A stretch of DNA of 64,000 nt from Planctomycetota bacterium (GTDB lineage: Bacteria > Planctomycetota > UBA1135 > GCA-002686595), in assembly GCA_016779205.1 (NCBI GenBank), contig JADHOC010000014.1, positions 62,001-126,000 of the forward strand, read 5' to 3'. The notes under the pieces were generated by a model that was not told the DNA's origin, ran no database searches, and saw nothing but the letters and a program-made list of their open reading frames with translations. Both the position numbers and the translations under genes were made by a program. Below, one piece after another: positions 1-8,514 of this stretch. Within the stretch, counting starts at the first letter, position 1, and every line of letters starts with the position of its first letter.

Positions 1-340
1 CGACCTCGCCCAGGAAGAGGACGCCGCTCACCTGGGACGGCCGCAGGTGCCCCACGGCGGCGGCGCAGGCGAGGACGAGGGCGAGGTCCAGCCCCTCCCC
101 GGACTTGCGCCGGGCGGCGGGGGTCAGGTGCAGGTGGAGGCGGCCGGGACCCGCCTTGAGGCGGCCGGCCGCGAGCACGCAGGCGAGCCGCCCCCGGCTC
201 TCCCGCAGGAGAGCGTCGGGGAGGCCGGTGAGGTGGAACTCGGTGGGTCCTTGCTGGGCCGGCTCGAAGCGGGCCTGGACCGTGACGAGGAAGGCGCCCG
301 CACCCTCGAGGCACGCGCTGTGGACACGGACGGTCTTCAT
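1..340 (-). CDS. comM: YifB/ComM family Mg-chelatase-like AAA ATPase, N-terminal part (cut by window edge)
   Basis: The first 113 codons of a minus-strand gene run off the left edge without a stop. The start is ATG at 340. The translation begins MKTVRVHSACLEG and contains the family hallmarks of the ComM/YifB N-terminal domain: a FHLTGLPDALLRESRGR block near residues 33-49, LHLTPAARRKSGEGLDLALV near 64-83, and SGVLFLGEV at the edge. Known members are hexameric AAA+ helicases that promote branch migration of integrating DNA during natural transformation. A comEC gene lies 23 kb away on the same strand, so DNA-uptake functions are represented twice here. The ATPase core lies outside the window. 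Confidence 0.85.
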   Translation of the reverse strand, partial: MKTVRVHSACLEGAGAFLVTVQARFEPAQQGPTEFHLTGLPDALLRESRGRLACVLAAGRLKAGPGRLHLHLTPAARRKSGEGLDLALVLACAAAVGHLRPSQVSGVLFLGEV

Positions 341-443
341 CGTCAACGGAGACGGGCGGCGCGCGGGTGGGTGACGACCTCTTGCCCGGCGTCGGGGATC
401 CTGCCTTGCGAAGACCCGTCCGACAGGCGAGGCTCGGCGCACC

Positions 444-779
444 ATGAGCGAGACGTACTACGACACGGATGACCTGGGGAAGTTCGCGGACATCGCCGAC
501 CACGCGCCCGAGATGGGGAAGAAGTTCTTCGAGTGGTACGGGGAGGTCTTCAAGGACGGCGCGCTCTCCACCCGGGAGAAGAACCTCATCGCCCTCGGCG
601 TGGCCCACGCCCTGCAGTGCGCCTACTGCATCGACGCCTACACCAAGGGGTCGCTGGAGCAGGGGTGTGACGTGGAGCAACTCACCGAGGCGGTGCACGT
701 GGCGGCCGCCATCCGCGGGGGCGCCGCCCTGGTGCACGGTGTCCAGATGCGCAAGGTCGCCGACTCCCTGGGGATGTGA
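444..779 (+). CDS. Carboxymuconolactone decarboxylase/AhpD-like protein, arsenosugar-associated peroxidase type
   Basis: A 111-residue single-domain protein of the CMD/AhpD fold. The AhpD-type redox motif is seen as CAYCIDAYTKG (residues about 53-63), with two cysteines separated by two residues followed by H-equivalent positions, and the helix AVHVAAAIRGGAALVHG follows. Proteins of this exact layout are the usual neighbours of ArsS and are annotated as arsenosugar biosynthesis-associated peroxidase-like proteins. Here arsS starts at a GTG that overlaps this gene's stop (GTGA), so the two are translationally coupled. The biochemical role within arsenosugar synthesis is not established; the assignment rests on motif and neighbour. 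Confidence 0.82.
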   Translation: MSETYYDTDDLGKFADIADHAPEMGKKFFEWYGEVFKDGALSTREKNLIALGVAHALQCAYCIDAYTKGSLEQGCDVEQLTEAVHVAAAIRGGAALVHGVQMRKVADSLGM

Positions 780-1840
780 GCGCGATGCCGACCCCGCCAG
801 GCCCCACCCTCCACAGGTCCCGCTCCCCGCTGGCGGACCCCCGATGGCAGCGCGCGCGACTCGACGGGGTCCAGCTCCCCGAGGGCGACGGTGACTTCGC
901 CGCGGCGGCGAAGACGGCGCTGGGCGCGCCGCTCTTCGCCACGGGGCTCGAGGTCCTCCAGCTGAACCTCGGGCGCCGCTGCAACCTGGCCTGCGTCCAC
1001 TGCCACGTGGACGCCGGGCCCGATCGCAAGGAGGACATGTCCCGCGCCACGGCCGAGCGATGCCTCGAGGTCATGGAGGCCTCCGGGGCGGGGATCGTGG
1101 ACATCACGGGGGGCGCGCCCGAGATGTCCGACCAGTTCGAGTTCCTGGTCCGGGGTGCGCGGGCCGCCGGGCGACACGTGATCGATCGATGCAACCTCTC
1201 GATCCTGCTCACCCGACCCTATGCCCACCTGGTGGACTTCCTCGCGGAGCATGAGGTGGAGGTGGTCGCGTCCCTCCCTCACTACCGCAAGCTCGGCACC
1301 GACCGCCAGCGGGGGGACGGGGTCTTCGACGACTCCATCGAGGCCCTTCGGCGGCTCAACGCGCGGGGCTATGGCCGGGATCCCAGGCTGCGCCTCGTCC
1401 TCGTGACGAACCCCGTGGGCGCCTTCCTGCCCGCCGGGCAGGCGTCCCTGGAGGCCGAGTGGAAGCGCGAGCTCAAGCGGGCGTACGACATCGACTTCGA
1501 CGCGCTCTTCACCATCACCAACATGCCGATCAGCCGCTACCTGGAGTGGCTGGAGTCGAAGGAGCAGACCGAGGCGTACCTGCGCAAGCTCGTGGACGCC
1601 TTCAACCCGGCCTCCGTCGCCGGCGTCATGTGCCGTCACACCCTCTCGGTGGGCTGGGACGGGCGGCTGTTCGACTGTGACTTCAACCAGATGCTGGAGA
1701 TCGGCCTCGTGGACGGGGCGCCCGCCCACATCGACGACTTCCGGCTCGACGATGTCGCGCACCGGGCGATCGCCACGGGGCGCCACTGCTTCGGCTGCAC
1801 CGCGGGAGCGGGGTCCAGCTGTGGCGGGGCCACGACCTGA
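776..1840 (+). CDS. arsS: Arsenosugar biosynthesis radical SAM protein ArsS
   Basis: A 354-residue radical SAM enzyme. The cluster motif CNLACVHC sits about residues 66-76 after LQLNLGRR, followed by the GGAPEM segment typical of this subfamily. The C-terminal DUF3641 region has MCRHTLSVGWDGRLFDCDFNQ and ends in FGCTAGAGSSCGG, giving the auxiliary cysteines. ArsS is known to couple a 5'-deoxyadenosyl radical to methylated arsenic on the way to arsenosugars. The GTG at 776 overlaps the upstream stop; an ATG at 785 is an alternative start. No ArsM methyltransferase is visible in the window, so arsenic methylation must be encoded elsewhere or be absent. Confidence 0.88.
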   Translation: MSAMPTPPGPTLHRSRSPLADPRWQRARLDGVQLPEGDGDFAAAAKTALGAPLFATGLEVLQLNLGRRCNLACVHCHVDAGPDRKEDMSRATAERCLEVMEASGAGIVDITGGAPEMSDQFEFLVRGARAAGRHVIDRCNLSILLTRPYAHLVDFLAEHEVEVVASLPHYRKLGTDRQRGDGVFDDSIEALRRLNARGYGRDPRLRLVLVTNPVGAFLPAGQASLEAEWKRELKRAYDIDFDALFTITNMPISRYLEWLESKEQTEAYLRKLVDAFNPASVAGVMCRHTLSVGWDGRLFDCDFNQMLEIGLVDGAPAHIDDFRLDDVAHRAIATGRHCFGCTAGAGSSCGGATT

Positions 1841-1883
1841 GGAATCCGCGGGCGTCTGGGGTCCCACGGGCTAATCTGGCGCC

Positions 1884-2879
1884 ATGTCCATGAAGTCCGT
1901 CATCCCCGCCGCGCTCGCGCTGCTCTCCCTCTCCGCCTGCGCCTCCGAGGAGGCCGGCCTCGCCTCCGAGGTCCTCACGGTCGACATCAACCAGTCGATC
2001 ATCGCCTGCGGCGAGGAGATCTACGTGGGCGCTCCCGTGGTCCTGTGGGATGACCCCCTCGGCTACAACGCGTACTCGACGGACTTCCACTTCGACCAGC
2101 CAGCGCCCTCGGTGACCGCCCCCGAGCGCGGCGAGCTGCGCTACGCCCCGGGACGGGTGGACCGGGCCACCGGCGAGGTGCTCGTGGCTCCGGAGACCGG
2201 GGGCTTCCTCGCGCTCCAGCGTGCCCTCGACATGTTCGTCGTCCACTACGACGTCTGCGGGGTGAGCCAGACCTGCTTCAAGGTGCTCCATGACCGCCGC
2301 GGTCTCTCGGTGCACTTCATGATCGACATCGACGGGACGATCTACCAGACCCTCGACCTGCGCGACACCGCGTGGCACGCGCGCCAGGTGAACTCCCGCT
2401 CCGTGGGCGTCGAGATCGCCAACATCGGGGCCTACCCGGTGGGTGACTCGGACGGCGCGCTCATCTTCGATCGCTGGTACGACACGGACGCCAAGGGGCC
2501 GCGGATCACTCCGCCCGGCGACCCCCGGGCGCTCGGGGTGCTGACCCCTGGATTCGTCGGCCGGCCCGCCCGCGGACGGAAGATCGTGGGCCCGGTGCAG
2601 GGGGAGGTCCGGGAGCAGTACGACTTCACCCCCGAGCAGTACAACTCGCTGGTGAAGCTCTCGGCGGCCCTCTGCCGACACTTCCCCGAGATGGAGGCGG
2701 ACGCACCCCGCGACGCCCTCGGCCGCGTGACGACCTCCCGCATGACGGAGGCCGAGGAGGCGGAGTTCGGCGGGATCGTGGGGCACTACCACGTCTCCGC
2801 CCAGAAGCAGGACCCGGGGCCCGCCTTCGACTGGGAACGCTTCCTGGTCCGGGTGCAGACCCGGATGCTCCGGCTCTGA
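1884..2879 (+). CDS. Lipoprotein N-acetylmuramoyl-L-alanine amidase (Amidase_2/PGRP fold)
   Basis: A 331-residue protein with a lipoprotein signal (LLSLSAC, Cys19). The core matches the Amidase_2 zinc hydrolase fold: FVVHYDVCG (first zinc His), SVHFMIDIDGTIYQ, DTAWHARQVNSRSVGVEIAN (second His and active-site region), and a C-terminal helix near LVKLSAALCRHFP. These enzymes cleave the bond between muramic acid and the stem peptide, usually for turnover or recycling. The lipobox predicts anchoring on the periplasmic side. MurQ, which acts on recycled MurNAc-6-P, is encoded nearby on the other strand, so a peptidoglycan-salvage theme is plausible but not shown. Confidence 0.85.
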   Translation: MSMKSVIPAALALLSLSACASEEAGLASEVLTVDINQSIIACGEEIYVGAPVVLWDDPLGYNAYSTDFHFDQPAPSVTAPERGELRYAPGRVDRATGEVLVAPETGGFLALQRALDMFVVHYDVCGVSQTCFKVLHDRRGLSVHFMIDIDGTIYQTLDLRDTAWHARQVNSRSVGVEIANIGAYPVGDSDGALIFDRWYDTDAKGPRITPPGDPRALGVLTPGFVGRPARGRKIVGPVQGEVREQYDFTPEQYNSLVKLSAALCRHFPEMEADAPRDALGRVTTSRMTEAEEAEFGGIVGHYHVSAQKQDPGPAFDWERFLVRVQTRMLRL

Positions 2880-2936
2880 GCGCGCCACTGGGGCCTCGGT
2901 CGCGCCGCCTCTCGGAGGCGACGCCCCTGAGGCGGT

Positions 2937-3089
2937 TCAGTCGCGCCGGTTCATGACCTCGAGCTCGTCGCGCATGCGACGCAGCTCCAGCAAGGCCTCT
3001 CGCAGGGTCCGGTGCATCTCCAGGGCCCAGGTGAAGAACATCGCCAGGGCGATGGCGAGGACGGCGAGGATGAGCGGGGAGTCGGGCAT
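2937..3089 (-). CDS. Small single-pass membrane protein (50 aa), unknown function
   Basis: A short frame read as ATG at 3089 to TGA at 2937. The protein starts MPDSPLILAVLAIALAMFFT, one clear membrane helix, followed by a charged amphipathic helix rich in Leu, Arg and Glu and ending EVMNRRD. Its start is 5 bases downstream of the murQ stop, so it is the last gene of the SDR-murQ operon. The layout resembles small membrane-anchored coiled-coil proteins; no family is recognised. Support comes from operon position and the helix-plus-coiled-coil pattern rather than homology. Confidence 0.5.
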   Translation of the reverse strand: MPDSPLILAVLAIALAMFFTWALEMHRTLREALLELRRMRDELEVMNRRD

Positions 3090-3093
3090 CTCG

Positions 3094-4017
3094 TCAGGTC
3101 TTGTCGGGGTTGATGGTGCGATCCAGGATGCCGCCCGCTGCCTCCAGCGCCCGCTCGGCCGCCGGCGCGTCCAGGCCCCGGGCGGCCATCAGGATGGCGA
3201 CCTTGGCGCGCCCGTTCGCCTCGCGGAGGAGCTCGAGGGCGCGCTCACGGTCGACGCCGCCGAACTCGGCGACGAGCCGCGCGCCGCGGTCCACCAGCTT
3301 GGCGTTGGCGCTGGTGTCCACGTCGACCATGCGGCCCCGGTGGGTCTTGCCCAGGCGGGACATGGTGATGGTGGTGAGCGCGTTGAGGGTCAGCTTGGTG
3401 GCGGTCCCGGCCTTCAGCCGGGAGGAGCCAGCGAGGACCTCCGGGCCCACGAGCAGGCGGATCGAGATGTCGTAGTCGTCAGGCCGCTGCTCACGGGGCA
3501 CGCAGGCGATGAAGCCCGTGGCGGCGCCGAGCTCGCGGGCCCGGCCGAGGGCGCCGTGGACGAAGGGGGTCGTGCCGCCCGCGGTGATGCCGACCACCAC
3601 GTCGGCGCTGGAGACCTCCAGCTCTTGCACCGCTGCGGCGCCCGCAGGGCCGTCGTCTTCCGCGCCCTCCACCGCGTGCCGCAGGGCCCGCTCTCCACCG
3701 GCGATGATGGCGCGGACCAGGCCGGGATCGACGCCGAAGGTGGGGGGGCACTCGGAGGCGTCCAGGACCGCCAGCCGCCCGCTGGTCCCGGCGCCGACGT
3801 AGACCAGGCGTCCGCCGGCGGCGAGCCGGGCCGAGGTGAGCTCGATGAGCGCGGCCAGGTCCTCGCGGGCCCCCTCCACCGCCGCCACGGCCGCCCGGTC
3901 CTCGCTCACCATAAGGTCGACGGCGGCGCCAGCGTCGAGGCGCTCGAGGTCCTCGCTACGCGGGTTGGCGGCCTCGGTGGCGAGGTGCCCGCGGTCAGGT
4001 CCAGCGGCCCCGCTCAT
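3094..4017 (-). CDS. murQ: N-acetylmuramic acid 6-phosphate etherase
   Basis: A 307-residue SIS-domain enzyme of normal family length. The MurQ signature is explicit: VGAGTSGRLAVLDASECPPT (about residues 72-92, containing the catalytic Glu of the SECPPTF loop), then GITAGGTTPFV and SSRLKAGTATKLTLN. It removes D-lactate from MurNAc-6-phosphate to give GlcNAc-6-phosphate during cell-wall recycling. The chosen ATG at 4017 overlaps the stop of the upstream SDR gene (ATGA), indicating translational coupling; longer in-frame extensions upstream overlap that gene and lack family similarity. No anmK or muropeptide transporter is adjacent. Confidence 0.93.
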   Translation of the reverse strand: MSGAAGPDRGHLATEAANPRSEDLERLDAGAAVDLMVSEDRAAVAAVEGAREDLAALIELTSARLAAGGRLVYVGAGTSGRLAVLDASECPPTFGVDPGLVRAIIAGGERALRHAVEGAEDDGPAGAAAVQELEVSSADVVVGITAGGTTPFVHGALGRARELGAATGFIACVPREQRPDDYDISIRLLVGPEVLAGSSRLKAGTATKLTLNALTTITMSRLGKTHRGRMVDVDTSANAKLVDRGARLVAEFGGVDRERALELLREANGRAKVAILMAARGLDAPAAERALEAAGGILDRTINPDKT

Positions 4018-4916
4018 GACGACTCCGCGCCGGGGCGTCGGCGCCGCTCGAGCCGCTGTCCGGGTTCCCACATGCGCCCCGCCCCCAGGCTCATCCCCCC
4101 GTCGATGGTGATGTTGGCGCCGGTGACGTAGGCCGCCGCGTCGCTCGCGAGCCAGAGGACCTGGGCGGCGACCTCCTTGCGGTCGGCGAAGCGTTGGAGC
4201 GGGACCGACTCGCGGATGCGCTGCTCCACGTCGTCGCTGGGCCACAGGTTCTGTTTCGCGCCGTCGGACTCGAAGGGGCCGGGGGCGACGCAGTTGTTCC
4301 GGATGCCGTAGCGCGCCCACTCCACCGCGAGGGTCTTGCTCATGGCGAGCACGCCCGCCTTGGCGCTGGCGGAGTGGACCACCCCTGCCATGCCGGTCCA
4401 CGCGTAGGTCGCGATGATGTTGACGATGGAGCCGCCGCGGGGCGCGTCGTCGTCGCCGCCCCGCATCATCTGCTTGCCGAACTCCTTGGAGCAGTAGAAG
4501 GTCCCGTCGAGGACGATCCCGAGCACGGCGCGCCAGGCGTTCGAGCTCATGCGCTCCGCCGGGCAGACGAAGTTGCCCGCCGCGTTGTTGATGAGGACAT
4601 CTGCGGGCCCGAACTCCTCCTTGACGGAGTCGGCCATCCGGCGCACGTCCGCCGCATCGCGGACGTCCACCTGGCGCCCGGCGGCCTTCCAGCCTCGGTC
4701 CGCCGCCTCCTCCAGGAACGCCGCCTGATTCTCCGGGGAGCGGGAGGGGATGACCACGGTGGCCCCCAGGCTGGCGAAGCCCCGGCTGATGTCGAGGCCG
4801 AGTCCGGTCCCGCCGCCCGTGACCACGACGGTCTTGCCCTCGAAGGAGCCGGCGGGCAGGTGCCCTCCGGCGGTGCTGGCCGCGTCCGCGGCCCCTGTGG
4901 AATCCTCGCTGCTCAT
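4014..4916 (-). CDS. Short-chain dehydrogenase/reductase, 2,4-dienoyl-CoA reductase-like
   Basis: A 300-residue SDR with the nucleotide-binding TGGGTGLG (about residue 33), NNAAGNF (about 109) and a C-terminal VTGANITIDGGMSLG. The usual catalytic Tyr-x-x-x-Lys is absent; the equivalent segment reads VVHSASAKAGVLAMSK, keeping the Lys but with Ser in place of Tyr. This substitution and the NAAGNF, SAKAGV and EWARYGIR blocks match eukaryotic-type 2,4-dienoyl-CoA reductases (DECR family), which use a different proton-relay residue. A role in NADPH-dependent reduction of unsaturated acyl-CoA is therefore likely. It is the first gene of a three-gene operon with murQ, an unexpected partner. Confidence 0.8.
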   Translation of the reverse strand: MSSEDSTGAADAASTAGGHLPAGSFEGKTVVVTGGGTGLGLDISRGFASLGATVVIPSRSPENQAAFLEEAADRGWKAAGRQVDVRDAADVRRMADSVKEEFGPADVLINNAAGNFVCPAERMSSNAWRAVLGIVLDGTFYCSKEFGKQMMRGGDDDAPRGGSIVNIIATYAWTGMAGVVHSASAKAGVLAMSKTLAVEWARYGIRNNCVAPGPFESDGAKQNLWPSDDVEQRIRESVPLQRFADRKEVAAQVLWLASDAAAYVTGANITIDGGMSLGAGRMWEPGQRLERRRRPGAESS

Positions 4917-5011
4917 TGTCCCGAGGGTAGCGGGCGCGGCGGACCTAATCCGGGCCGGGATCGGATATCGTCTTCGGCCCGAACCCGGGCCCAGACCCCA
5001 CCCCAGGCAGC

Positions 5012-6559
5012 ATGCAGACCCTCCAGAGTTACGTCGTCGGCCAGTGGATGGCCGGATCGGGCCAAGGCTCGACCCTCGAGAACCCGACCACCGGCGAGTC
5101 CGTCGCCACGTGCAGCACCGAGGGCGTCGACTTCGGCGCCGTCGTCCGGCACGCCCGCGAGGTGGGCGGGCCTGCCCTGCGGGCCATGACCTTCGCCGAG
5201 CGCGCGGCCATGCTGAAGGGGCTCTCCGCCGCCATCCATGAGATCCGCGAGGAGCTCATCGACATGGGCGCGGTCAACGGCGGCAACACCCGCGGCGACG
5301 CGAAGTTTGACGTGGACGGCGCGACGGGGACGCTCGCGGCCTACGCCTCCTTCGGCAAGCGCCTCGGGGACCGCCCGTTCCTCCCGGACGGCGATGGCCT
5401 GCAGCTCGGCCGCACCGCGCGCTTCTGGGGGCAGCACATCCGCGTGCCCCGCCGCGGCGCCGCGGTGCACATCAACGCCTTCAACTTCCCTGCGTGGGGA
5501 ATGATGGAGAAGGCGGCCTGCGCGCTGCTCGCGGGCGTGCCCGTCATCGAGAAGCCGGGCGCGGCCACGTCGCTCATGGCCTGGCGCATCGCCCAGGTGG
5601 TGGTGGAGTCCGGCCTCGTGCCGGAGGGCGCCTTCCAGTTCATCTGCGGCAGCGCCGGGGACCTGCTCGACCACCTGGACGGCCAGGACTGCGTGGCCTT
5701 CACCGGCTCCGCTGCCACGGGGCGCATCATCCGCGGCAACCCGAACCTGACCGCGAACAACGTGCGCGTGAACATCGAGGCCGACTCGATCAACGCCGCG
5801 GTGCTCGCCCCCGACGTGGACGCCTCCTCGGAGACCTACGGGCTCTTCGTGGGCAACGTGGTCCTCGACATGTGCCAGAAGGCGGGCCAGAAGTGCACCG
5901 CGGTCCGCCGGGTCTTCGTGCCCGAGGACCGCATGGACGAGGTCCAGGCGGACCTCATCGCCGAGCTCGCGCGCTACCCCATGGGGGAGCCCCAGGAGAA
6001 GACCACGCGCCTCGGCCCCGTGGCCCACAGCGCCCAGCTCGCGGACGTGCAGGCCGGGATCGGTCGGCTCTCCGAGGTGGCGGAGGTGGTCCACGGCGGC
6101 GCGGAGTCGCCGCGTGAGGGCTGCTTCGTCTCGCCCACGATCCTGCGCGCCAGCGACGCGGACCAGGACGTGCTCCACGAGCTCGAGGTGTTCGGCCCGG
6201 TCTTCACGCTGATCCCCTACGACGGCACCGCCGAGCGCGCGGCCGAGCTGGTCAACCGCGGCGGCGGCGGCCTGGTGGTCAGCGCCTACTTCGCGGAGGA
6301 CGCCTGGGGGGAGCGCTTCGTCGTGGACGCCGCGCCCTACCACGGGCGCATCTGGATGGGCTCCGAGCGCATGGCCGAGCAGGCCCTGCCCCCCGGCATG
6401 GTCCTGCCGACCCTCGTCCACGGCGGCCCCGGCCGCGCGGGCGGCGGCGAGGAGCTCGGCGCCCTCCGGGGCCTCGAGTTCTACACCCAGCGCACCGCGG
6501 TCCAGGGCTTCAAGAGCTTCGTCGCCGGCCACTTCGGCCCGGCTGAAGCTGCGGAGTGA
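5012..6559 (+). CDS. PaaZ/BoxD-like aldehyde dehydrogenase (ALDH domain only)
   Basis: A 515-residue aldehyde dehydrogenase. It opens MQTLQSYVVGQWMAGSG and contains INAFNFPAWGMMEK, VIEKPG, CGSAGDLLDHL and FTGSAATG. The catalytic Glu lies in NIEADSINAA (about residue 257) and the nucleophile Cys in AGQKCTAV (about 295). These blocks are closest to the dehydrogenase half of PaaZ and to BoxD, which oxidise ring-opened CoA semialdehydes in phenylacetate or benzoate degradation. The C-terminal MaoC-type hydratase of full PaaZ is missing; the protein ends after RTAVQGFKSFV. It is divergent from the SDR gene across 95 bases. No other paa or box gene is visible, so the substrate is open. Confidence 0.82.
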   Translation: MQTLQSYVVGQWMAGSGQGSTLENPTTGESVATCSTEGVDFGAVVRHAREVGGPALRAMTFAERAAMLKGLSAAIHEIREELIDMGAVNGGNTRGDAKFDVDGATGTLAAYASFGKRLGDRPFLPDGDGLQLGRTARFWGQHIRVPRRGAAVHINAFNFPAWGMMEKAACALLAGVPVIEKPGAATSLMAWRIAQVVVESGLVPEGAFQFICGSAGDLLDHLDGQDCVAFTGSAATGRIIRGNPNLTANNVRVNIEADSINAAVLAPDVDASSETYGLFVGNVVLDMCQKAGQKCTAVRRVFVPEDRMDEVQADLIAELARYPMGEPQEKTTRLGPVAHSAQLADVQAGIGRLSEVAEVVHGGAESPREGCFVSPTILRASDADQDVLHELEVFGPVFTLIPYDGTAERAAELVNRGGGGLVVSAYFAEDAWGERFVVDAAPYHGRIWMGSERMAEQALPPGMVLPTLVHGGPGRAGGGEELGALRGLEFYTQRTAVQGFKSFVAGHFGPAEAAE

Positions 6560-6577
6560 CCGCGCGCGCCCGTCCGG

Positions 6578-8041
6578 TCAGCGGCTCGCGCCCTCGCGGG
6601 CGAGGGCCGCGCGGCGGATGGCGATGGCAGCCTCGGTGGCCACGAGGATGTTGCCCGCCTGGTTGAGGTGGACGCCGTCCGTGGTGAGGCAGCCGCGCCC
6701 CTTGCCCGCGGCGTTGAAGATCCGGTTGTGGTCGCGGAAGGCGGCGTGCAGGTCGCAGGGGGTCCGGCCAGCGACCTGACCGGCGGCCCGCGCCGCGCCG
6801 ACGTGACCCACCAGCATGGCGTCCAGGTCGTTGTCGCCGTCGGGCCGCTCGCCGATGAGGGTGGGGGTGGCCACGATGTTCACCGCGCCCAGCTCCTCCT
6901 CGAAGGTGGACATCAGGGTCCCGAGACCCGCCGTGTACTCCTTGAGGGGCGTGCCCCGGCCCGACTGGGAGTGCCAGACGTCGTTGATCCCGATGTAGGT
7001 GAAGACCATCGTCGCCCCCTGGGCACGGACGTCGCGCTCTTCGCGGGCGAGCAGGTCGGGGACCTTGTGCCCGCTGATCCCGGCGGGGATGACGACCGCG
7101 TCGGCGTGCTCCGCCTTGATCGCGGTGCGCAGCCGGTCCACATACCCGCCGGGGTTGTTGCCCGCCTGGGTGATGGAGTCGCCCAGGAACGCCACGCGCT
7201 CCTTGGCGTCGAGGCTCTTCGCCATGAGGCGCGCGGCGGCGTCGAGGCGACGGGCGGGATCCCGGCGCTGCTGGAACAGCCACTCCAGGCAGCCGCCCGG
7301 CCCGTAGGCCACGTCCCACGCGTTGTGCCCCATGCCCGGGAGCTCCCGGTAGACCGGGCTCTGGTCGAGGGCCCACAGGGCGGTGACCATCGCCCGGCTA
7401 CGGGCCACAGGGACCGCGTCGTCACGGTCGCCGTGCCAGATGGAGAGCGGTAGCCCGGCGAGGCGGTCGGCCTGGGTCTCGTCTCCGCCGCCGCAGATGG
7501 GGGCGGCGGCGGCGAACCAGTCGGCGTGCCGCGTGGCCAGGTCGAAGGTGCCATACCCGCCCATGGAGAGGCCGGTCAGGTAGATGCGGTCGAGGTCGAC
7601 CGGGTGCTCGGCGACGACACGGCAGAGGGCCTCGATGGCGCCGCGCATGGGGCCGGTGGGCTCCGGGCTGAGGGGACTCGAGACCGCGTCGCCCCAGGCG
7701 TCGTCGGACCACTTGAGGTCCGTCGGGCACTGGGGGGCGAGGAGGAAGCACGGCATGGAGGCCCGCCGCTCGTCCGACGCCATCCACTCCGGCAGGTACT
7801 TGAGCTGGGTGGTGTTGTCGTCGCCCCGTTCGCCGGCGCCGTGCAGGAACAGGACCAGGGGGTATCGCTCGCCCTCCTCGATCTTCGCCGGACCCATGAG
7901 CCGGAACGGGATCGTGAGGCGGTCGACCTTCACCGCGTCGGCCGCGTAGACGTCGGCGACGGCGGCGGGGACCTGGTGGGGGGCGGGGGCCGGAGGGACG
8001 GAGGAGGCGATGGCGGAGAGGAGGCTGAGGGAGACGAGCAT
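6578..8041 (-). CDS. Secreted two-domain esterase: alpha/beta hydrolase plus SGNH/GDSL lipase
   Basis: A 487-residue protein with an N-terminal hydrophobic signal. Domain 1 (about residues 30-255) is an alpha/beta hydrolase of the dienelactone/feruloyl esterase type, with FLHGAGERGDD, nucleophile elbow GLSMGG (Ser about 157), HGDRDDAVP (Asp about 200) and GMGHNAWD (His about 239). Domain 2 (about 280-487) is an SGNH hydrolase with FLGDSITQAG, GISG, GINDVW and DGVHLNQ, covering blocks I, II, III and V. Both active sites look intact, suggesting two different ester cleavages, for example of acetylated or feruloylated polysaccharide. The substrate is an inference. Confidence 0.85.
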   Translation of the reverse strand: MLVSLSLLSAIASSVPPAPAPHQVPAAVADVYAADAVKVDRLTIPFRLMGPAKIEEGERYPLVLFLHGAGERGDDNTTQLKYLPEWMASDERRASMPCFLLAPQCPTDLKWSDDAWGDAVSSPLSPEPTGPMRGAIEALCRVVAEHPVDLDRIYLTGLSMGGYGTFDLATRHADWFAAAAPICGGGDETQADRLAGLPLSIWHGDRDDAVPVARSRAMVTALWALDQSPVYRELPGMGHNAWDVAYGPGGCLEWLFQQRRDPARRLDAAARLMAKSLDAKERVAFLGDSITQAGNNPGGYVDRLRTAIKAEHADAVVIPAGISGHKVPDLLAREERDVRAQGATMVFTYIGINDVWHSQSGRGTPLKEYTAGLGTLMSTFEEELGAVNIVATPTLIGERPDGDNDLDAMLVGHVGAARAAGQVAGRTPCDLHAAFRDHNRIFNAAGKGRGCLTTDGVHLNQAGNILVATEAAIAIRRAALAREGASR

Positions 8042-8058
8042 GGGACGAGCTTAACGAC

Positions 8059-8514
8059 TCAGTGGCCCGCGGCCCCATGGGCGGCTTCCGCGGGGCCCTC
8101 CCCTGGGGCTCCCTGGGCCGGCGTGGCGAGGGTCACCAGGTGCCCATCGGGGTCCCGGAGGGTCAGCTCGCGCATCCCGTACCAGGTGGTCCCTGGCCCC
8201 TTGATCCGCGCCTCGGCCGGGGCTCGGTCGACGATCGGGTCGGGGTCATAGCCGCGGATGAAGACCGTGCCCCAGACCCCGCCGGGGGGCCCCACCTCCA
8301 CCTCGACCAGCTCCGCCGCGAGGCTCTCCCGGGTCTGGAGCATGATCTGGGCCCCCTGCCACTGGAGGCCGGCGAAGATCGACCCCGGGCGCAGCTCGCC
8401 CTCCGAATAGCCCTGTTCGGCGTCCACGCTCATGGTGACCTCCATGCCCAGGAGGTCCCGGTAGAAGGCGATGGAGCGGTCCATGTCGGCGACGAGGAGG
8501 TTGGGGATGATCAT
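8059..8514 (-). CDS. VOC (glyoxalase/bleomycin-resistance) superfamily protein
   Basis: A 151-residue protein of the vicinal oxygen chelate fold. It begins MIIPNLLVADMDRSIAFYRDLLGMEV, the typical first beta-alpha-beta unit, and carries the second module near VWGTVFIRGYDPDP and GMRELTLRDPDGHLVTLATP. Such proteins range from dioxygenases to resistance proteins; nothing here fixes the reaction. It lies 17 bases upstream of, and on the same strand as, the two-domain esterase, so the two probably share a transcript. Confidence 0.82.
   Translation of the reverse strand: MIIPNLLVADMDRSIAFYRDLLGMEVTMSVDAEQGYSEGELRPGSIFAGLQWQGAQIMLQTRESLAAELVEVEVGPPGGVWGTVFIRGYDPDPIVDRAPAEARIKGPGTTWYGMRELTLRDPDGHLVTLATPAQGAPGEGPAEAAHGAAGH

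Noticed and set aside
5012-6559. Full bifunctional PaaZ
   Set aside because: The C-terminal MaoC-like hydratase is missing and no other paa gene is nearby.
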